Of a stretch of DNA of 64,000 nt, positions 30,901-45,340 are shown one piece after another. The stretch covers positions 129,001 through 193,000 of the forward strand of contig CAUJGJ010000144.1 in assembly GCA_963170055.1 (NCBI GenBank). The letters are read 5' to 3'. Both the position numbers and the translations under genes were made by a program. The stretch is from Halisarca cf. caerulea. Taxonomy: Eukaryota > Porifera > Demospongiae > Chondrillida > Halisarcidae. The notes below the pieces were generated by a model. That model was not told the DNA's origin. It did no database searches and saw only the letters and a program-made list of their open reading frames with translations. Positions within the stretch are counted from its first letter, which is position 1, and every line of letters begins with the position of its first letter.

Positions 30901-33900
30901 TTCAGAAACTTCATGTGTGTCCACTGAGAATGTGCGTGGTGCTAGTGCCAAATATTGGTATTAGCACCAGCATATCCAACACTACACAAATGCGCCCACA
31001 GCAGTTAAGAAACTTCATTTGTGTCCACTGGGAATGTGCGTGGTGCTAGTGCCAAATATTGGTATTAGCACCAGCATATCCAACACTACACAAATACGCC
31101 CACAGCAGTTAAGAAACTTCATTTGTGTCCACTGGGAATGTGCGTGGTGCTAGTGCCAAATATTGGTATTAGCACCAGCATATCCAACACTACACAAATG
31201 CGCCCTCAGCAGTTAAGAAACTTCATGTGTGTCCACTGGGAATGTGCGTGGTGCTAGTGCCAAATATTGGTATTAGCACCAGCATATCCAACACTACACA
31301 AATACGCCCACAGTAGTTAAGAAACTTCATTTGTGTCCACTGGGAATGTGCGTGGTGCTAGTGCCAAATATTGGTATTAGCACCAGCATATCCAACACTA
31401 CACAAATACGACCACAGCAGTTAAGAAACTTCATGTGTGTCCACTGGGAATGTGCGTGGTGCTAGTGCCAAATATTGGTATTAGCACCAGCATATCCAAC
31501 ACAACACAAATACGCCCACAGCACTTCAGAAACTTCATGTGTGTCCACTGGGAATGTGCGTGGTGCTAGTGCCAAATATTGGTATTAGCACCAGCATATC
31601 CAACACTACACAAATGCGCCCACAGCAGTTAAGAAACTTCATTTGTGTCCACTGGGAATGTGCGTGGTGCTAGTGCCAAATATTGGTATTAGCACCAGCA
31701 TATCCAACACTACACAAATGCTCCCACAGCACTTCAGAAACTTCATGTGTGTCCACTGGGAATGTGCGTGGTGCTAGTGCCAAATATTGGTATTAGCACC
31801 AGCATATCCAACACTACACAAATACGCCCACAGCACTTCAGAAACTTCATGTGTGTCCACTGGGAATGTGCGTGGTGCTAGAGCCAAATATTGGTATTAG
31901 TACCAACATATCCAACACTACTCAAATACGCCCACAGCACTTCAGAAACTTCATGTGTGTCCACTGGGAATGTGCGTGGTGCTAGTGCCAAATATTGGTA
32001 TTAGCACCAGCATATCCAACACTACACAAATACGCCCACAGCACTTCAGAAACTTCATGTGTGTCCACTGGGAATGTATGTGGTGCTAGTGCCAAATATT
32101 GGTATTAGCACCAGCATATCCAACACTACACAAATACGCCCACAGCAGTTAAGAAACTTCATGTGTGTCCACTGGGAATGTGCGTGGTGCTAGTGCCAAA
32201 TATTGGTATTAGCACCAGCATATCCAACACTACACAAATACGCCCACAGCACTTCGGAAACTTCATGTGTGTCCACTGGGAATGTGCGTGGTGCTAGTGC
32301 CAAATATTGGTATTAGCACCAGCATATCCAACATTACACAAATACGCCCACAGCACTTCAGAAACTTCTTGTGTGTCCACATGGAATGTGCGTGGTGCTA
32401 GTGCCAAATATTGGTATTAGCACCAGCATATCCAACACTACATAAATACGCCCACAGCAGTTAAGAAACTTCATGTGTGTCCACTGGGAATGTGCGTGGT
32501 GTTAGTGCCAAATATTGGTATTAGCACCAGCATATCCAACACTACTCAAATACGCCCACAGCACTTCAGAAACTTCATGTGTGTCCACTGAGAATGTGCG
32601 TGGTGCTAGTGCCAAATATTGGTATTAGCACCAGCATATCCAACATTAAACAAATGCGCCCACAGCAGTTAAGAAACTTCATTTGTGTCCACTGGGAATG
32701 TGCGTGGTGCTAGTGCCAAATATTGGTATTAGCACCAGCATATCCAACACTACACAAATACGCCCACAGCAGTTAAGAAACTTCATGTGTGTCCACTGGG
32801 AATGTGCGTGGTGCTAGTGCCAAATATTGGTATTAGCACCAGCATATCCAACACTACACAAATGCGCCCTCAGCAGTTAAGAAACTTCATGTGTGTCCAC
32901 TGGGAATGTGCGTGGTGCTAGTGCCAAATATTGCTATTAGCACCAGCATATCCAACACTACACAAATACGCCCACAGTAGCTAAGAAACTTCATTTGTGT
33001 CCACTGGGAATGTGCGTGGTGCTAGTGCCAAATATTGGTATTAGCACCAGCATATCCAACACTACACAAATGCGCCCACAGCACTTCAGAAACTTCATGT
33101 GTGTCCACTGGGAATGTGCGTGGTGCTAGTGCCAAATATTGGTATTAGCACCAGCATATCCAACACTACACAAATGCGCCCACAGCAGTTAAGAAACTTC
33201 ATTTGTGTCCACTGGGAATGTGCGTGGTGCTAGTGCCAAATATTGGTATTAGCACCAGCATATCCAACACTACACAAATACGCCCACAGCACTTCGGAAA
33301 CTTCATGTGTGTCCACTGGGAATGTGCGTGGTGCTAGTGCCAAATATTGGTATTAGCACCAGCATATCCAACATTACACAAATACGCCCACAGCACTTCA
33401 GAAACTTCTTGTGTGTCCACATGGAATGTGCGTGGTGCTAGTGCCAAATATTGGTATTAGCACCAGCATATCCAACACTACATAAATACGCCCACAGCAG
33501 TTAAGAAACTTCATGTGTGTCCACTGGGAATGTGCGTGGTGTTAGTGCCAAATATTGGTATTAGCACCAGCATATCCAACACTACTCAAATACGCCCACA
33601 GCACTTCAGAAACTTCATGTGTGTCCACTGAGAATGTGCGTGGTGCTAGTGCCAAATTTTGGTATTAGCACCAGCATATCCAACATTACACAAATGCGCC
33701 CACAGCAGTTAAGAAACTTCATTTGTGTCCACTGGGAATGTGCGTGGTGCTAGTGCCAAATATTGGTATTAGCACCAGCATATCCAACACTACACAAATA
33801 CGCCCACAGCAGTTAAGAAACTTCATGTGTGTCCACTGGGAATGTGCGTGGTGCTAGTGCCAAATATTGGTATTAGCACCAGCATATCCAACACTACACA

Positions 33901-36400
33901 AATGCGCCCTCAGCAGTTAAGAAACTTCATGTGTGTCCACTGGGAATGTGCGTGGTGCTAGTGCCAAATATTGGTATTAGCACCAGCATATCCAACACTA
34001 CACAAATACGCCCACAGTAGTTAAGAAACTTCATTTGTGTCCACTGGGAATGTGCGTGGTGCTAGTGCCAAATATTGGTATTAGCACCAGCATATCCAAC
34101 ACTACACAAATGCGCCCACAGCACTTCAGAAACTTCATGTGTGTCCACTGGGAATGTGCGTGGTGCTAGTGCCAAATATTGGTATTAGCACCAGCATATC
34201 CAACACTACACAAATGCGCCCACAGCAGTTAAGAAACTTCATTTGTGTCCACTGGGAATGTGCGTGGTGCTAGTGCCAAATATTGGTATTAGCACCAGCA
34301 TATCCAACACTACACAAATACGCCCACAGCACTTCAGAAACTTCATGTGTGTCCACTGGGAATGTGCGTGGTGCTAGTGCCAAATATTGGTATTAGCACC
34401 AGCATATCCAACACTACACAAATACGCCCACAGCACTTCAGAAACTTCATGTGTGTCCACTGGGAATGTATGTGGTGCTAGTGCCAAATATTGGTATTAG
34501 CACCAGCATATCCAACACTACACAAATGCGCCCACAGCAGTTAAGAAACTTCATGTGCGTCCACTGGGAATGTGCGTGGTGCTAGTGCCAAATATTGGTA
34601 TTAGCACCAGCATATCCAACACTACACAAATGCGCCCTCAGCACTTCAGAAACTTCATTTGTGTCCACTGGGAATGTGCGTGGTGCTAGTGCCAAATATT
34701 GGTATTAGCACCAGCATATCCAACACTACACAAATACGCCCACAGCACTTCAGAAACTTCTTGTGTGTCCACATGGAATGTGCGTGGTGCTAGTGCCAAA
34801 TATTGGTATTAGCACCAGCATATCCAACACTACACAAATACGCCCACAGCAGTTAAGAAACTTCATGTGTGTCCACTGGGAATGTGCGTGGTGTTAGTGC
34901 CAAATATTGGTATTAGCACCAGCATATCCAACACTACTCAAATACGCCCACAGCACTTCAGAAACTTCATGTGTGTCCACTGAGAATGTGCGTGGTGCTA
35001 GTGCCAAATATTGGTATTAGCACCAGCATATCCAACACTACACAAATGCGCCCACAGCAGTTAAGAAACTTCATTTGTGTCCACTGGGAATGTGCGTGGT
35101 GCTAGTGCCAAATATTGGTATTAGCACCAGCATATCCAACACTACACAAATACGCCCACAGCAGTTAAGAAACTTCATTTGTGTCCACTGGGAATGTGCG
35201 TGGTGCTAGTGCCAAATATTGGTATTAGCACCAGCATATCCAACACTACACAAATGCGCCCTCAGCAGTTAAGAAACTTCATGTGTGTCCACTGGGAATG
35301 TGCGTGGTGCTAGTGCCAAATATTGGTATTAGCACCAGCATATCCAACACTACACAAATACGCCCACAGTAGTTAAGAAACTTCATTTGTGTCCACTGGG
35401 AATGTGCGTGGTGCTAGTGCCAAATATTGGTATTAGCACCAGCATATCCAACACTACACAAATGCGCCCACAGCACTTCAGAAACTTCATGTGTGTCCAC
35501 TGAGAATGTGCGTGGTGCTAGTGCCAAATATTGGTATTAGCACCAGCATATCCAACACTACACAAATGCGCCCACAGCAGTTAAGAAACTTCATTTGTGT
35601 CCACTGGGAATGTGCGTGGTGCTAGTGCCAAATATTGGTATTAGCACCAGCATATCCAACACTACACAAATACGCCCACAGCAGTTAAGAAACTTCATTT
35701 GTGTCCACTGGGAATGTGCGTGGTGCTAGTGCCAAATATTGGTATTAGCACCAGCATATCCAACACTACACAAATGCGCCCTCAGCAGTTAAGAAACTTC
35801 ATGTGTGTCCACTGGGAATGTGCGTGGTGCTAGTGCCAAATATTGGTATTAGCACCAGCATATCCAACACTACACAAATACGCCCACAGTAGTTAAGAAA
35901 CTTCATTTGTGTCCACTGGGAATGTGCGTGGTGCTAGTGCCAAATATTGGTATTAGCACCAGCATATCCAACACTACACAAATGCGCCCACAGCACTTCA
36001 GAAACTTCATGTGTGTCCACTGGGAATGTGCGTGGTGCTAGTGCCAAATATTGGTATTAGCACCAGCATATCCAACACTACACAAATGCGCCCACAGCAG
36101 TTAAGAAACTTCATTTGTGTCCACTGGGAATGTGCGTGGTGCTAGTGCCAAATATTGGTATTAGCACCAGCATATCCAACACTACACAAATGCGCCCACA
36201 GCAGTTAAGAAACTTCATTTGTGTCCACTGGGAATGTGCGTGGTGCTAGTGCCAAATATTGGTATTAGCACCAGCATATCCAACACTACACAAATACGCC
36301 CACAGCAGTTAAGAAACTTCATGTGTGTCCACTGGGAATGTGCGTGGTGCTAGTGCCAAATATTGGTATTAGCACCAGCATATCCAACACAACACAAATA
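27300..36400. repeat. 44-monomer (4576-bp) higher-order duplication
   Basis: Five independent rare variants recur 4576 bp apart: GCTAGAGC at 27301/31877, CATTAAACAAATG near 28068/32644, GTAGCTAAG at 28401/32977, CCAAATTTTGG near 29077/33653, and CATGTGCGTCC near 29977/34553. These markers agree closely over the whole block, so the duplication is probably recent. Confidence 0.88.
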
Positions 36401-39400
36401 CGCCCACAGCACTTCAGAAACTTCATGTGTGTCCACTGGGAATGTGCGTGGTGCTAGTGCCAAATATTGGTATTAGCACCAGCATATCCAACACTACACA
36501 AATGCGCCCACAGCAGTTAAGAAACTTCATTTGTGTCCACTGGGAATGTGCGTGGTGCTAGTGCCAAATATTGGTATTAGCACCAGCATATCCAACACTA
36601 CACAAATGCTCCCACAGCACTTCAGAAACTTCATGTGTGTCCACTGGGAATGTGCGTGGTGCTAGTGCCAAATATTGGTATTAGCACCAGCATATCCAAC
36701 ACTACACAAATACGCCCACAGCACTTCAGAAACTTCATGTGTGTCCACTGGGAATGTGCGTGGTGCTAGAGCCAAATATTGGTATTAGTACCAACATATC
36801 CAACACTACTCAAATACGCCCACAGCACTTCAGAAACTTCATGTGTGTCCACTGGGAATGTGCGTGGTGCTAGTGCCAAATATTGGTATTAGCACCAGCA
36901 TATCCAACACTACACAAATGCGCCCTCAGCACTTCAGAAACTTCATTTGTGTCCACTGGGAATGTGTGTGGTGCTAGTGCCAAATATTGGTATTAGCACC
37001 AGCATATCCAACACTACACAAATACGCCCACAGCACTTCAGAAACTTCTTGTGTGTCCACATGGAATGTGCGTGGTGCTAGTGCCAAATATTGGTATTAG
37101 CACCAGCATATCCAACACTACACAAATACGCCCACAGCAGTTAAGAAACTTCATGTGTGTCCACTGGGAATGTGCGTGGTGTTAGTGCCAAATATTGGTA
37201 TTAGCACCAGCATATCCAACACTACTCAAATACGCCCACAGCACTTCAGAAACTTCATGTGTGTCCACTGAGAATGTGCGTGGTGCTAGTGCCAAATATT
37301 GGTATTAGCACCAGCATATCCAACATTACACAAATGCGCCCACAGCAGTTAAGAAACTTCATTTGTGTCCACTGGGAATGTGCGTGGTGCTAGTGCCAAA
37401 TATTGGTATTAGCACCAGCATATCCAACACTACACAAATACGCCCACAGCAGTTAAGAAACTTCATGTGTGTCCACTGGGAATGTGCGTGGTGCTAGTGC
37501 CAAATATTGGTATTAGCACCAGCATATCCAACACTACACAAATGCGCCCTCAGCAGTTAAGAAACTTCATGTGTGTCCACTGGGAATGTGCGTGGTGCTA
37601 GTGCCAAATATTGGTATTAGCACCAGCATATCCAACACTACACAAATACGCCCACAGTAGTTAAGAAACTTCATTTGTGTCCACTGGGAATGTGCGTGGT
37701 GCTAGTGCCAAATATTGGTATTAGCACCAGCATATCCAACACTACACAAATGCGCCCACAGCACTTCAGAAACTTCATGTGTGTCCACTGGGAATGTGCG
37801 TGGTGCTAGTGCCAAATATTGGTATTAGCACCAGCATATCCAACACTACACAAATGCGCCCACAGCAGTTAAGAAACTTCATTTGTGTCCACTGGGAATG
37901 TGCGTGGTGCTAGTGCCAAATATTGGTATTAGCACCAGCATATCCAACACTACACAAATACGCCCACAGCAGTTAAGAAACTTCATGTGTGTCCACTGGG
38001 AATGTGCGTGGTGCTAGTGCCAAATATTGGTATTAGCACCAGCATATCCAACACAACACAAATACGCCCACAGCACTTCAGAAACTTCATGTGTGTCCAC
38101 TGGGAATGTGCGTGGTGCTAGTGCCAAATATTGGTATTAGCACCAGCATATCCAACACTACACAAATGCGCCCACAGCAGTTAAGAAACTTCATTTGTGT
38201 CCACTGGGAATGTGCGTGGTGCTAGTGCCAAATATTGGTATTAGCACCAGCATATCTAACACTACACAAATGCTCCCACAGCACTTCAGAAACTTCATGT
38301 GTGTCCACTGGGAATGTGCGTGGTGCTAGTGCCAAATATTGGTATTAGCACCAGCATATCCAACACTACACAAATACGCCCACAGCACTTCAGAAACTTC
38401 ATGTGTGTCCACTGGGAATGTGCGTGGTGCTAGAGCCAAATATTGGTATTAGTACCAACATATCCAACACTACTCAAATACGCCCACAGCACTTCAGAAA
38501 CTTCATGTGTGTCCACTGGGAATGTGCGTGGTGCTAGTGCCAAATATTGGTATTAGCACCAGCATATCCAACACTACACAAATACGCCCACAGCACTTCA
38601 GAAACTTCATGTGTGTCCACTGGGAATGTATGTGGTGCTAGTGCCAAATATTGGTATTAGCACCAGCATATCCAACACTACACAAATGCGCCCACAGCAG
38701 TTAAGAAACTTCATTTGTGTCCACTGGGAATGTGCGTGGTGCTAGTGCCAAATATTGGTATTAGCACCAGCATATCCAACACTACACAAATACGCCCACA
38801 GCAGTTAAGAAACTTCATGTGTGTCCACTGGGAATGTGCGTGGTGCTAGTGCCAAATATTGGTATTAGCACCAGCATATCCAACACTACACAAATGCGCC
38901 CTCAGCACTTCAGAAACTTCATTTGTGTCCACTGGGAATGTGCGTGGTGCTAGTGCCAAATATTGGTATTAGCACCAGCATATCCAACACTACACAAATA
39001 CGCCCACAGCACTTCAGAAACTTCATGTGTGTCCACTGGGAATGTGCGTGGTGCTAGTGCCAAATATTGGTATTAGCACCAGCATATCCAACACTACACA
39101 AATACGCCCACAGCAGTTAAGAAACTTCATGTGTGTCCACTGGGAATGTGCGTGGTGCTAGTGCCAAATATTGGTATTAGCACCAGCATATCCAACACTA
39201 CACAAATGCGCCCTCAGCAGTTAAGAAACTTCATGTGTGTCCACTGGGAATGTGCGTGGTGCTAGTGCCAAATATTGGTATTAGCACCAGCATATCCAAC
39301 ACTACACAAATGCGCCCTCAGCAGCTAAGAAACTTCATGTGTGTCCACTGGGAATGTGCGTGGTGCTAGTGCCAAATATTGGTATTAGCACCAGCATATC

Positions 39401-39499
39401 CAACACTACACAAATACGCCCACAGTAGTTAAGAAACTTCATTTGTGTCCACTGGGAATGTGCGTGGTGCTAGTGCCAAATATTGGTATTAGCACCAGC

Positions 39500-41120
39500 A
39501 TATCCAACACTACACAAATGCGCCCACAGCACTTCAGAAACTTCATGTGTGTCCACTGGGAATGTGCGTGGTGCTAGTGCCAAATATTGGTATTAGCACC
39601 AGCATATCCAACACTACACAAATGCGCCCACAGCAGTTAAGAAACTTTATTTGTGTCCACTGGGAATGTGCGTGGTGCTAGTGCCAAATATTGGTATTAG
39701 CACCAGCATATCCAACACTACACAAATACGCCCACAGCAGTTAAGAAACTTCATGTGTGTCCACTGGGAATGTGCGTGGTGCTAGTGCCAAATATTGGTA
39801 TTAGCACCAGCATATCCAACACAACACAAATACGCCCACAGCACTTCAGAAACTTCATGTGTGTCCACTGGGAATGTGCGTGGTGCTAGTGCCAAATATT
39901 GGTATTAGCACCAGCATATCCAACACTACACAAATGCGCCCACAGCAGTTAAGAAACTTCATTTGTGTCCACTGGGAATGTGCGTGGTGCTAGTGCCAAA
40001 TATTGGTATTAGCACCAGCATATCCAACACTACACAAATGCTCCCACAGCACTTCAGAAACTTCATGTGTGTCCACTGGGAATGTGCGTGGTGCTAGTGC
40101 CAAATATTGGTATTAGCACCAGCATATCCAACACTACACAAATACGCCCACAGCACTTCAGAAACTTCATGTGTGTCCACTGGGAATGTGCGTGGTGCTA
40201 GAGCCAAATATTGGTATTAGTACCAACATATCCAACACTACTCAAATACGCCCACAGCACTTCAGAAACTTCATGTGTGTCCACTGGGAATGTGCGTGGT
40301 GCTAGTGCCAAATATTGGTATTAGCACCAGCATATCCAACACTACACAAATGCGCCCACAGCACTTCAGAAACTTCATGTGTGTCCACTGGGAATGTGCG
40401 TGGTGCTAGTGCCAAATATTGGTATTAGCACCAGCATATCCAACACTACACAAATGCGCCCACAGCAGTTAAGAAACTTTATTTGTGTCCACTGGGAATG
40501 TGCGTGGTGCTAGTGCCAAATATTGGTATTAGCACCAGCATATCCAACACTACACAAATACGCCCACAGCAGTTAAGAAACTTCATGTGTGTCCACTGGG
40601 AATGTGCGTGGTGCTAGTGCCAAATATTGGTATTAGCACCAGCATATCCAACACAACACAAATACGCCCACAGCACTTCAGAAACTTCATGTGTGTCCAC
40701 TGGGAATGTGCGTGGTGCTAGTGCCAAATATTGGTATTAGCACCAGCATATCCAACACTACACAAATGCGCCCACAGCAGTTAAGAAACTTCATTTGTGT
40801 CCACTGGGAATGTGCGTGGTGCTAGTGCCAAATATTGGTATTAGCACCAGCATATCCAACACTACACAAATGCTCCCACAGCACTTCAGAAACTTCATGT
40901 GTGTCCACTGGGAATGTGCGTGGTGCTAGTGCCAAATATTGGTATTAGCACCAGCATATCCAACACTACACAAATACGCCCACAGCACTTCAGAAACTTC
41001 ATGTGTGTCCACTGGGAATGTGCGTGGTGCTAGAGCCAAATATTGGTATTAGTACCAACATATCCAACACTACTCAAATACGCCCACAGCACTTCAGAAA
41101 CTTCATGTGTGTCCACTGGG
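39500..41120. repeat. Eight-monomer (832-bp) local duplication
   Basis: The rare GAAACTTTATTTG variant occurs at 39641 and 40473, 832 bp apart, followed in both copies by the same series of CTCCCACAG and CTAGAGCC monomers. Confidence 0.7.
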
Positions 41121-42179
41121 AATGTGCGTGGTGCTAGTGCCAAATATTGGTATTAGCACCAGCATATCCAACACTACACAAATGCGCCCTCAGCACTTCA
41201 GAAACTTCATTTGTGTCCACTGGGAATGTGCGTGGTGCTAGTGCCAAATATTGGTATTAGCACCAGCATATCCAACACTACACAAATACGCCCACAGCAC
41301 TTCAGAAACTTCTTGTGTGTCCACATGGAATGTGCGTGGTGCTAGTGCCAAATATTGGTATTAGCACCAGCATATCCAACACTACACAAATACGCCCACA
41401 GCAGTTAAGAAACTTCATGTGTGTCCACTGGGAATGTGCGTGGTGTTAGTGCCAAATATTGGTATTAGCACCAGCATATCCAACACTACTCAAATACGCC
41501 CACAGCACTTCAGAAACTTCATGTGTGTCCACTGAGAATGTGCGTGGTGCTAGTGCCAAATATTGGTATTAGCACCAGCATATCCAACATTACACAAATG
41601 CGCCCACAGCAGTTAAGAAACTTCATTTGTGTCCACTGGGAATGTGCGTGGTGCTAGTGCCAAATATTGGTATTAGCACCAGCATATCCAACACTACACA
41701 AATACGCCCACAGCAGTTAAGAAACTTCATGTGTGTCCACTGGGAATGTGCGTGGTGCTAGTGCCAAATATTGGTATTAGCACCAGCATATCCAACACTA
41801 CACAAATGCGCCCTCAGCAGTTAAGAAACTTCATGTGTGTCCACTGGGAATGTGCGTGGTGCTAGTGCCAAATATTGGTATTAGCACCAGCATATCCAAC
41901 ACTACACAAATACGCCCACAGTAGTTAAGAAACTTCATTTGTGTCCACTGGGAATGTGCGTGGTGCTAGTGCCAAATATTGGTATTAGCACCAGCATATC
42001 CAACACTACACAAATGCGCCCACAGCACTTCAGAAACTTCATGTGTGTCCACTGGGAATGTGCGTGGTGCTAGTGCCAAATATTGGTATTAGCACCAGCA
42101 TATCCAACACTACACAAATGCGCCCACAGCAGTTAAGAAACTTCATTTGTGTCCACTGGGAATGTGCGTGGTGTTAGTG

Positions 42180-45100
42180 CCAAATATTGGTATTAGCACC
42201 AGCATATCCAACACTACTCAAATACGCCCACAGCACTTCAGAAACTTCATGTGTGTCCACTGAGAATGTGCGTGGTGCTAGTGCCAAATATTGGTATTAG
42301 CACCAGCATATCCAACATTACACAAATGCGCCCACAGCAGTTAAGAAACTTCATTTGTGTCCACTGGGAATGTGCGTGGTGCTAGTGCCAAATATTGGTA
42401 TTAGCACCAGCATATCCAACACTACACAAATACGCCCACAGCAGTTAAGAAACTTCATGTGTGTCCACTGGGAATGTGCGTGGTGCTAGTGCCAAATATT
42501 GGTATTAGCACCAGCATATCCAACACTACACAAATGCGCCCTCAGCAGTTAAGAAACTTCATGTGTGTCCACTGGGAATGTGCGTGGTGCTAGTGCCAAA
42601 TATTGGTATTAGCACCAGCATATCCAACACTACACAAATACGCCCACAGTAGTTAAGAAACTTCATTTGTGTCCACTGGGAATGTGCGTGGTGCTAGTGC
42701 CAAATATTGGTATTAGCACCAGCATATCCAACACTACACAAATGCGCCCACAGCACTTCAGAAACTTCATGTGTGTCCACTGGGAATGTGCGTGGTGCTA
42801 GTGCCAAATATTGGTATTAGCACCAGCATATCCAACACTACACAAATGCGCCCACAGCAGTTAAGAAACTTCATTTGTGTCCACTGGGAATGTGCGTGGT
42901 GCTAGTGCCAAATATTGGTATTAGCACCAGCATATCCAACACTACACAAATACGCCCACAGCAGTTAAGAAACTTCATGTGTGTCCACTGGGAATGTGCG
43001 TGGTGCTAGTGCCAAATATTGGTATTAGCACCAGCATATCCAACACAACACAAATACGCCCACAGCACTTCAGAAACTTCATGTGTGTCCACTGGGAATG
43101 TGCGTGGTGCTAGTGCCAAATATTGGTATTAGCACCAGCATATCCAACACTACACAAATGCGCCCACAGCAGTTAAGAAACTTCATTTGTGTCCACTGGG
43201 AATGTGCGTGGTGCTAGTGCCAAATATTGGTATTAGCACCAGCATATCCAACACTACACAAATGCTCCCACAGCACTTCAGAAACTTCATGTGTGTCCAC
43301 TGGGAATGTGCGTGGTGCTAGTGCCAAATATTGGTATTAGCACCAGCATATCCAACACTACACAAATACGCCCACAGCACTTCAGAAACTTCATGTGTGT
43401 CCACTGGGAATGTGCGTGGTGCTAGAGCCAAATATTGGTATTAGTACCAACATATCCAACACTACTCAAATACGCCCACAGCACTTCAGAAACTTCATGT
43501 GTGTCCACTGGGAATGTGCGTGGTGCTAGTGCCAAATATTGGTATTAGCACCAGCATATCCAACACTACACAAATACGCCCACAGCACTTCAGAAACTTC
43601 ATGTGTGTCCACTGGGAATGTATGTGGTGCTAGTGCCAAATATTGGTATTAGCACCAGCATATCCAACACTACACAAATGCGCCCACAGCAGTTAAGAAA
43701 CTTCATTTGTGTCCACTGGGAATGTGCGTGGTGCTAGTGCCAAATATTGGTATTAGCACCAGCATATCCAACACTACTCAAATACGCCCACAGCACTTCA
43801 GAAACTTCATGTGTGTCCACTGAGAATGTGCGTGGTGCTAGTGCCAAATATTGGTATTAGCACCAGCATATCCAACATTACACAAATGCGCCCACAGCAG
43901 TTAAGAAACTTCATTTGTGTCCACTGGGAATGTGCGTGGTGCTAGTGCCAAATATTGGTATTAGCACCAGCATATCCAACACTACACAAATACGCCCACA
44001 GCAGTTAAGAAACTTCATGTGTGTCCACTGGGAATGTGCGTGGTGCTAGTGCCAAATATTGGTATTAGCACCAGCATATCCAACACTACACAAATGCGCC
44101 CTCAGCAGTTAAGAAACTTCATGTGTGTCCACTGGGAATGTGCGTGGTGCTAGTGCCAAATATTGGTATTAGCACCAGCATATCCAACACTACACAAATA
44201 CGCCCACAGTAGTTAAGAAACTTCATTTGTGTCCACTGGGAATGTGCGTGGTGCTAGTGCCAAATATTGGTATTAGCACCAGCATATCCAACACTACACA
44301 AATGCGCCCACAGCACTTCAGAAACTTCATGTGTGTCCACTGGGAATGTGCGTGGTGCTAGTGCCAAATATTGGTATTAGCACCAGCATATCCAACACTA
44401 CACAAATGCGCCCACAGCAGTTAAGAAACTTCATTTGTGTCCACTGGGAATGTGCGTGGTGCTAGTGCCAAATATTGGTATTAGCACCAGCATATCCAAC
44501 ACTACACAAATACGCCCACAGCAGTTAAGAAACTTCATGTGTGTCCACTGGGAATGTGCGTGGTGCTAGTGCCAAATATTGGTATTAGCACCAGCATATC
44601 CAACACTACACAAATACGCCCACAGCACTTCATAAACTTCATGTGTGTCCACTGGGAATGTGCGTGGTGCTAGTGCCAAATATTGGTATTAGCACCAGCA
44701 TATCCAACACTACACAAATGCGCCCACAGCAGTTAAGAAACTTCATTTGTGTCCACTGGGAATGTGCGTGGTGCTAGTGCCAAATATTGGTATTAGCACC
44801 AGCATATCCAACACTACACAAATGCTCCCACAGCACTTCAGAAACTTCATGTGTGTCCACTGGGAATGTGCGTGGTGCTAGTGCCAAATATTGGTATTAG
44901 CACCAGCATATCCAACACTACACAAATACGCCCACAGCACTTCAGAAACTTCATGTGTGTCCACTGGGAATGTGCGTGGTGCTAGAGCCAAATATTGGTA
45001 TTAGTACCAACATATCCAACACTACTCAAATACGCCCACAGCACTTCAGAAACTTCATGTGTGTCCACTGGGAATGTGCGTGGTGCTAGTGCCAAATATT

Positions 45101-45340
45101 GGTATTAGCACCAGCATATCCAACACTACACAAATACGCCCACAGCACTTCAGAAACTTCATGTGTGTCCACTGGGAATGTATGTGGTGCTAGTGCCAAA
45201 TATTGGTATTAGCACCAGCATATCCAACACTACACAAATGCGCCCACAGCAGTTAAGAAACTTCATTTGTGTCCACTGGGAATGTGCGTGGTGCTAGTGC
45301 CAAATATTGGTATTAGCACCAGCATATCCAACACTACACA
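42180..45340. repeat. 15-monomer (1560-bp) higher-order duplication
   Basis: The TACTCAAATACGCCC monomer (42225/43785), the CTCCCACAG monomer (43265/44825) and GCTAGAGCC (43431/44991) all recur at 1560 bp, so two 15-monomer copies lie in tandem. Confidence 0.8.
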
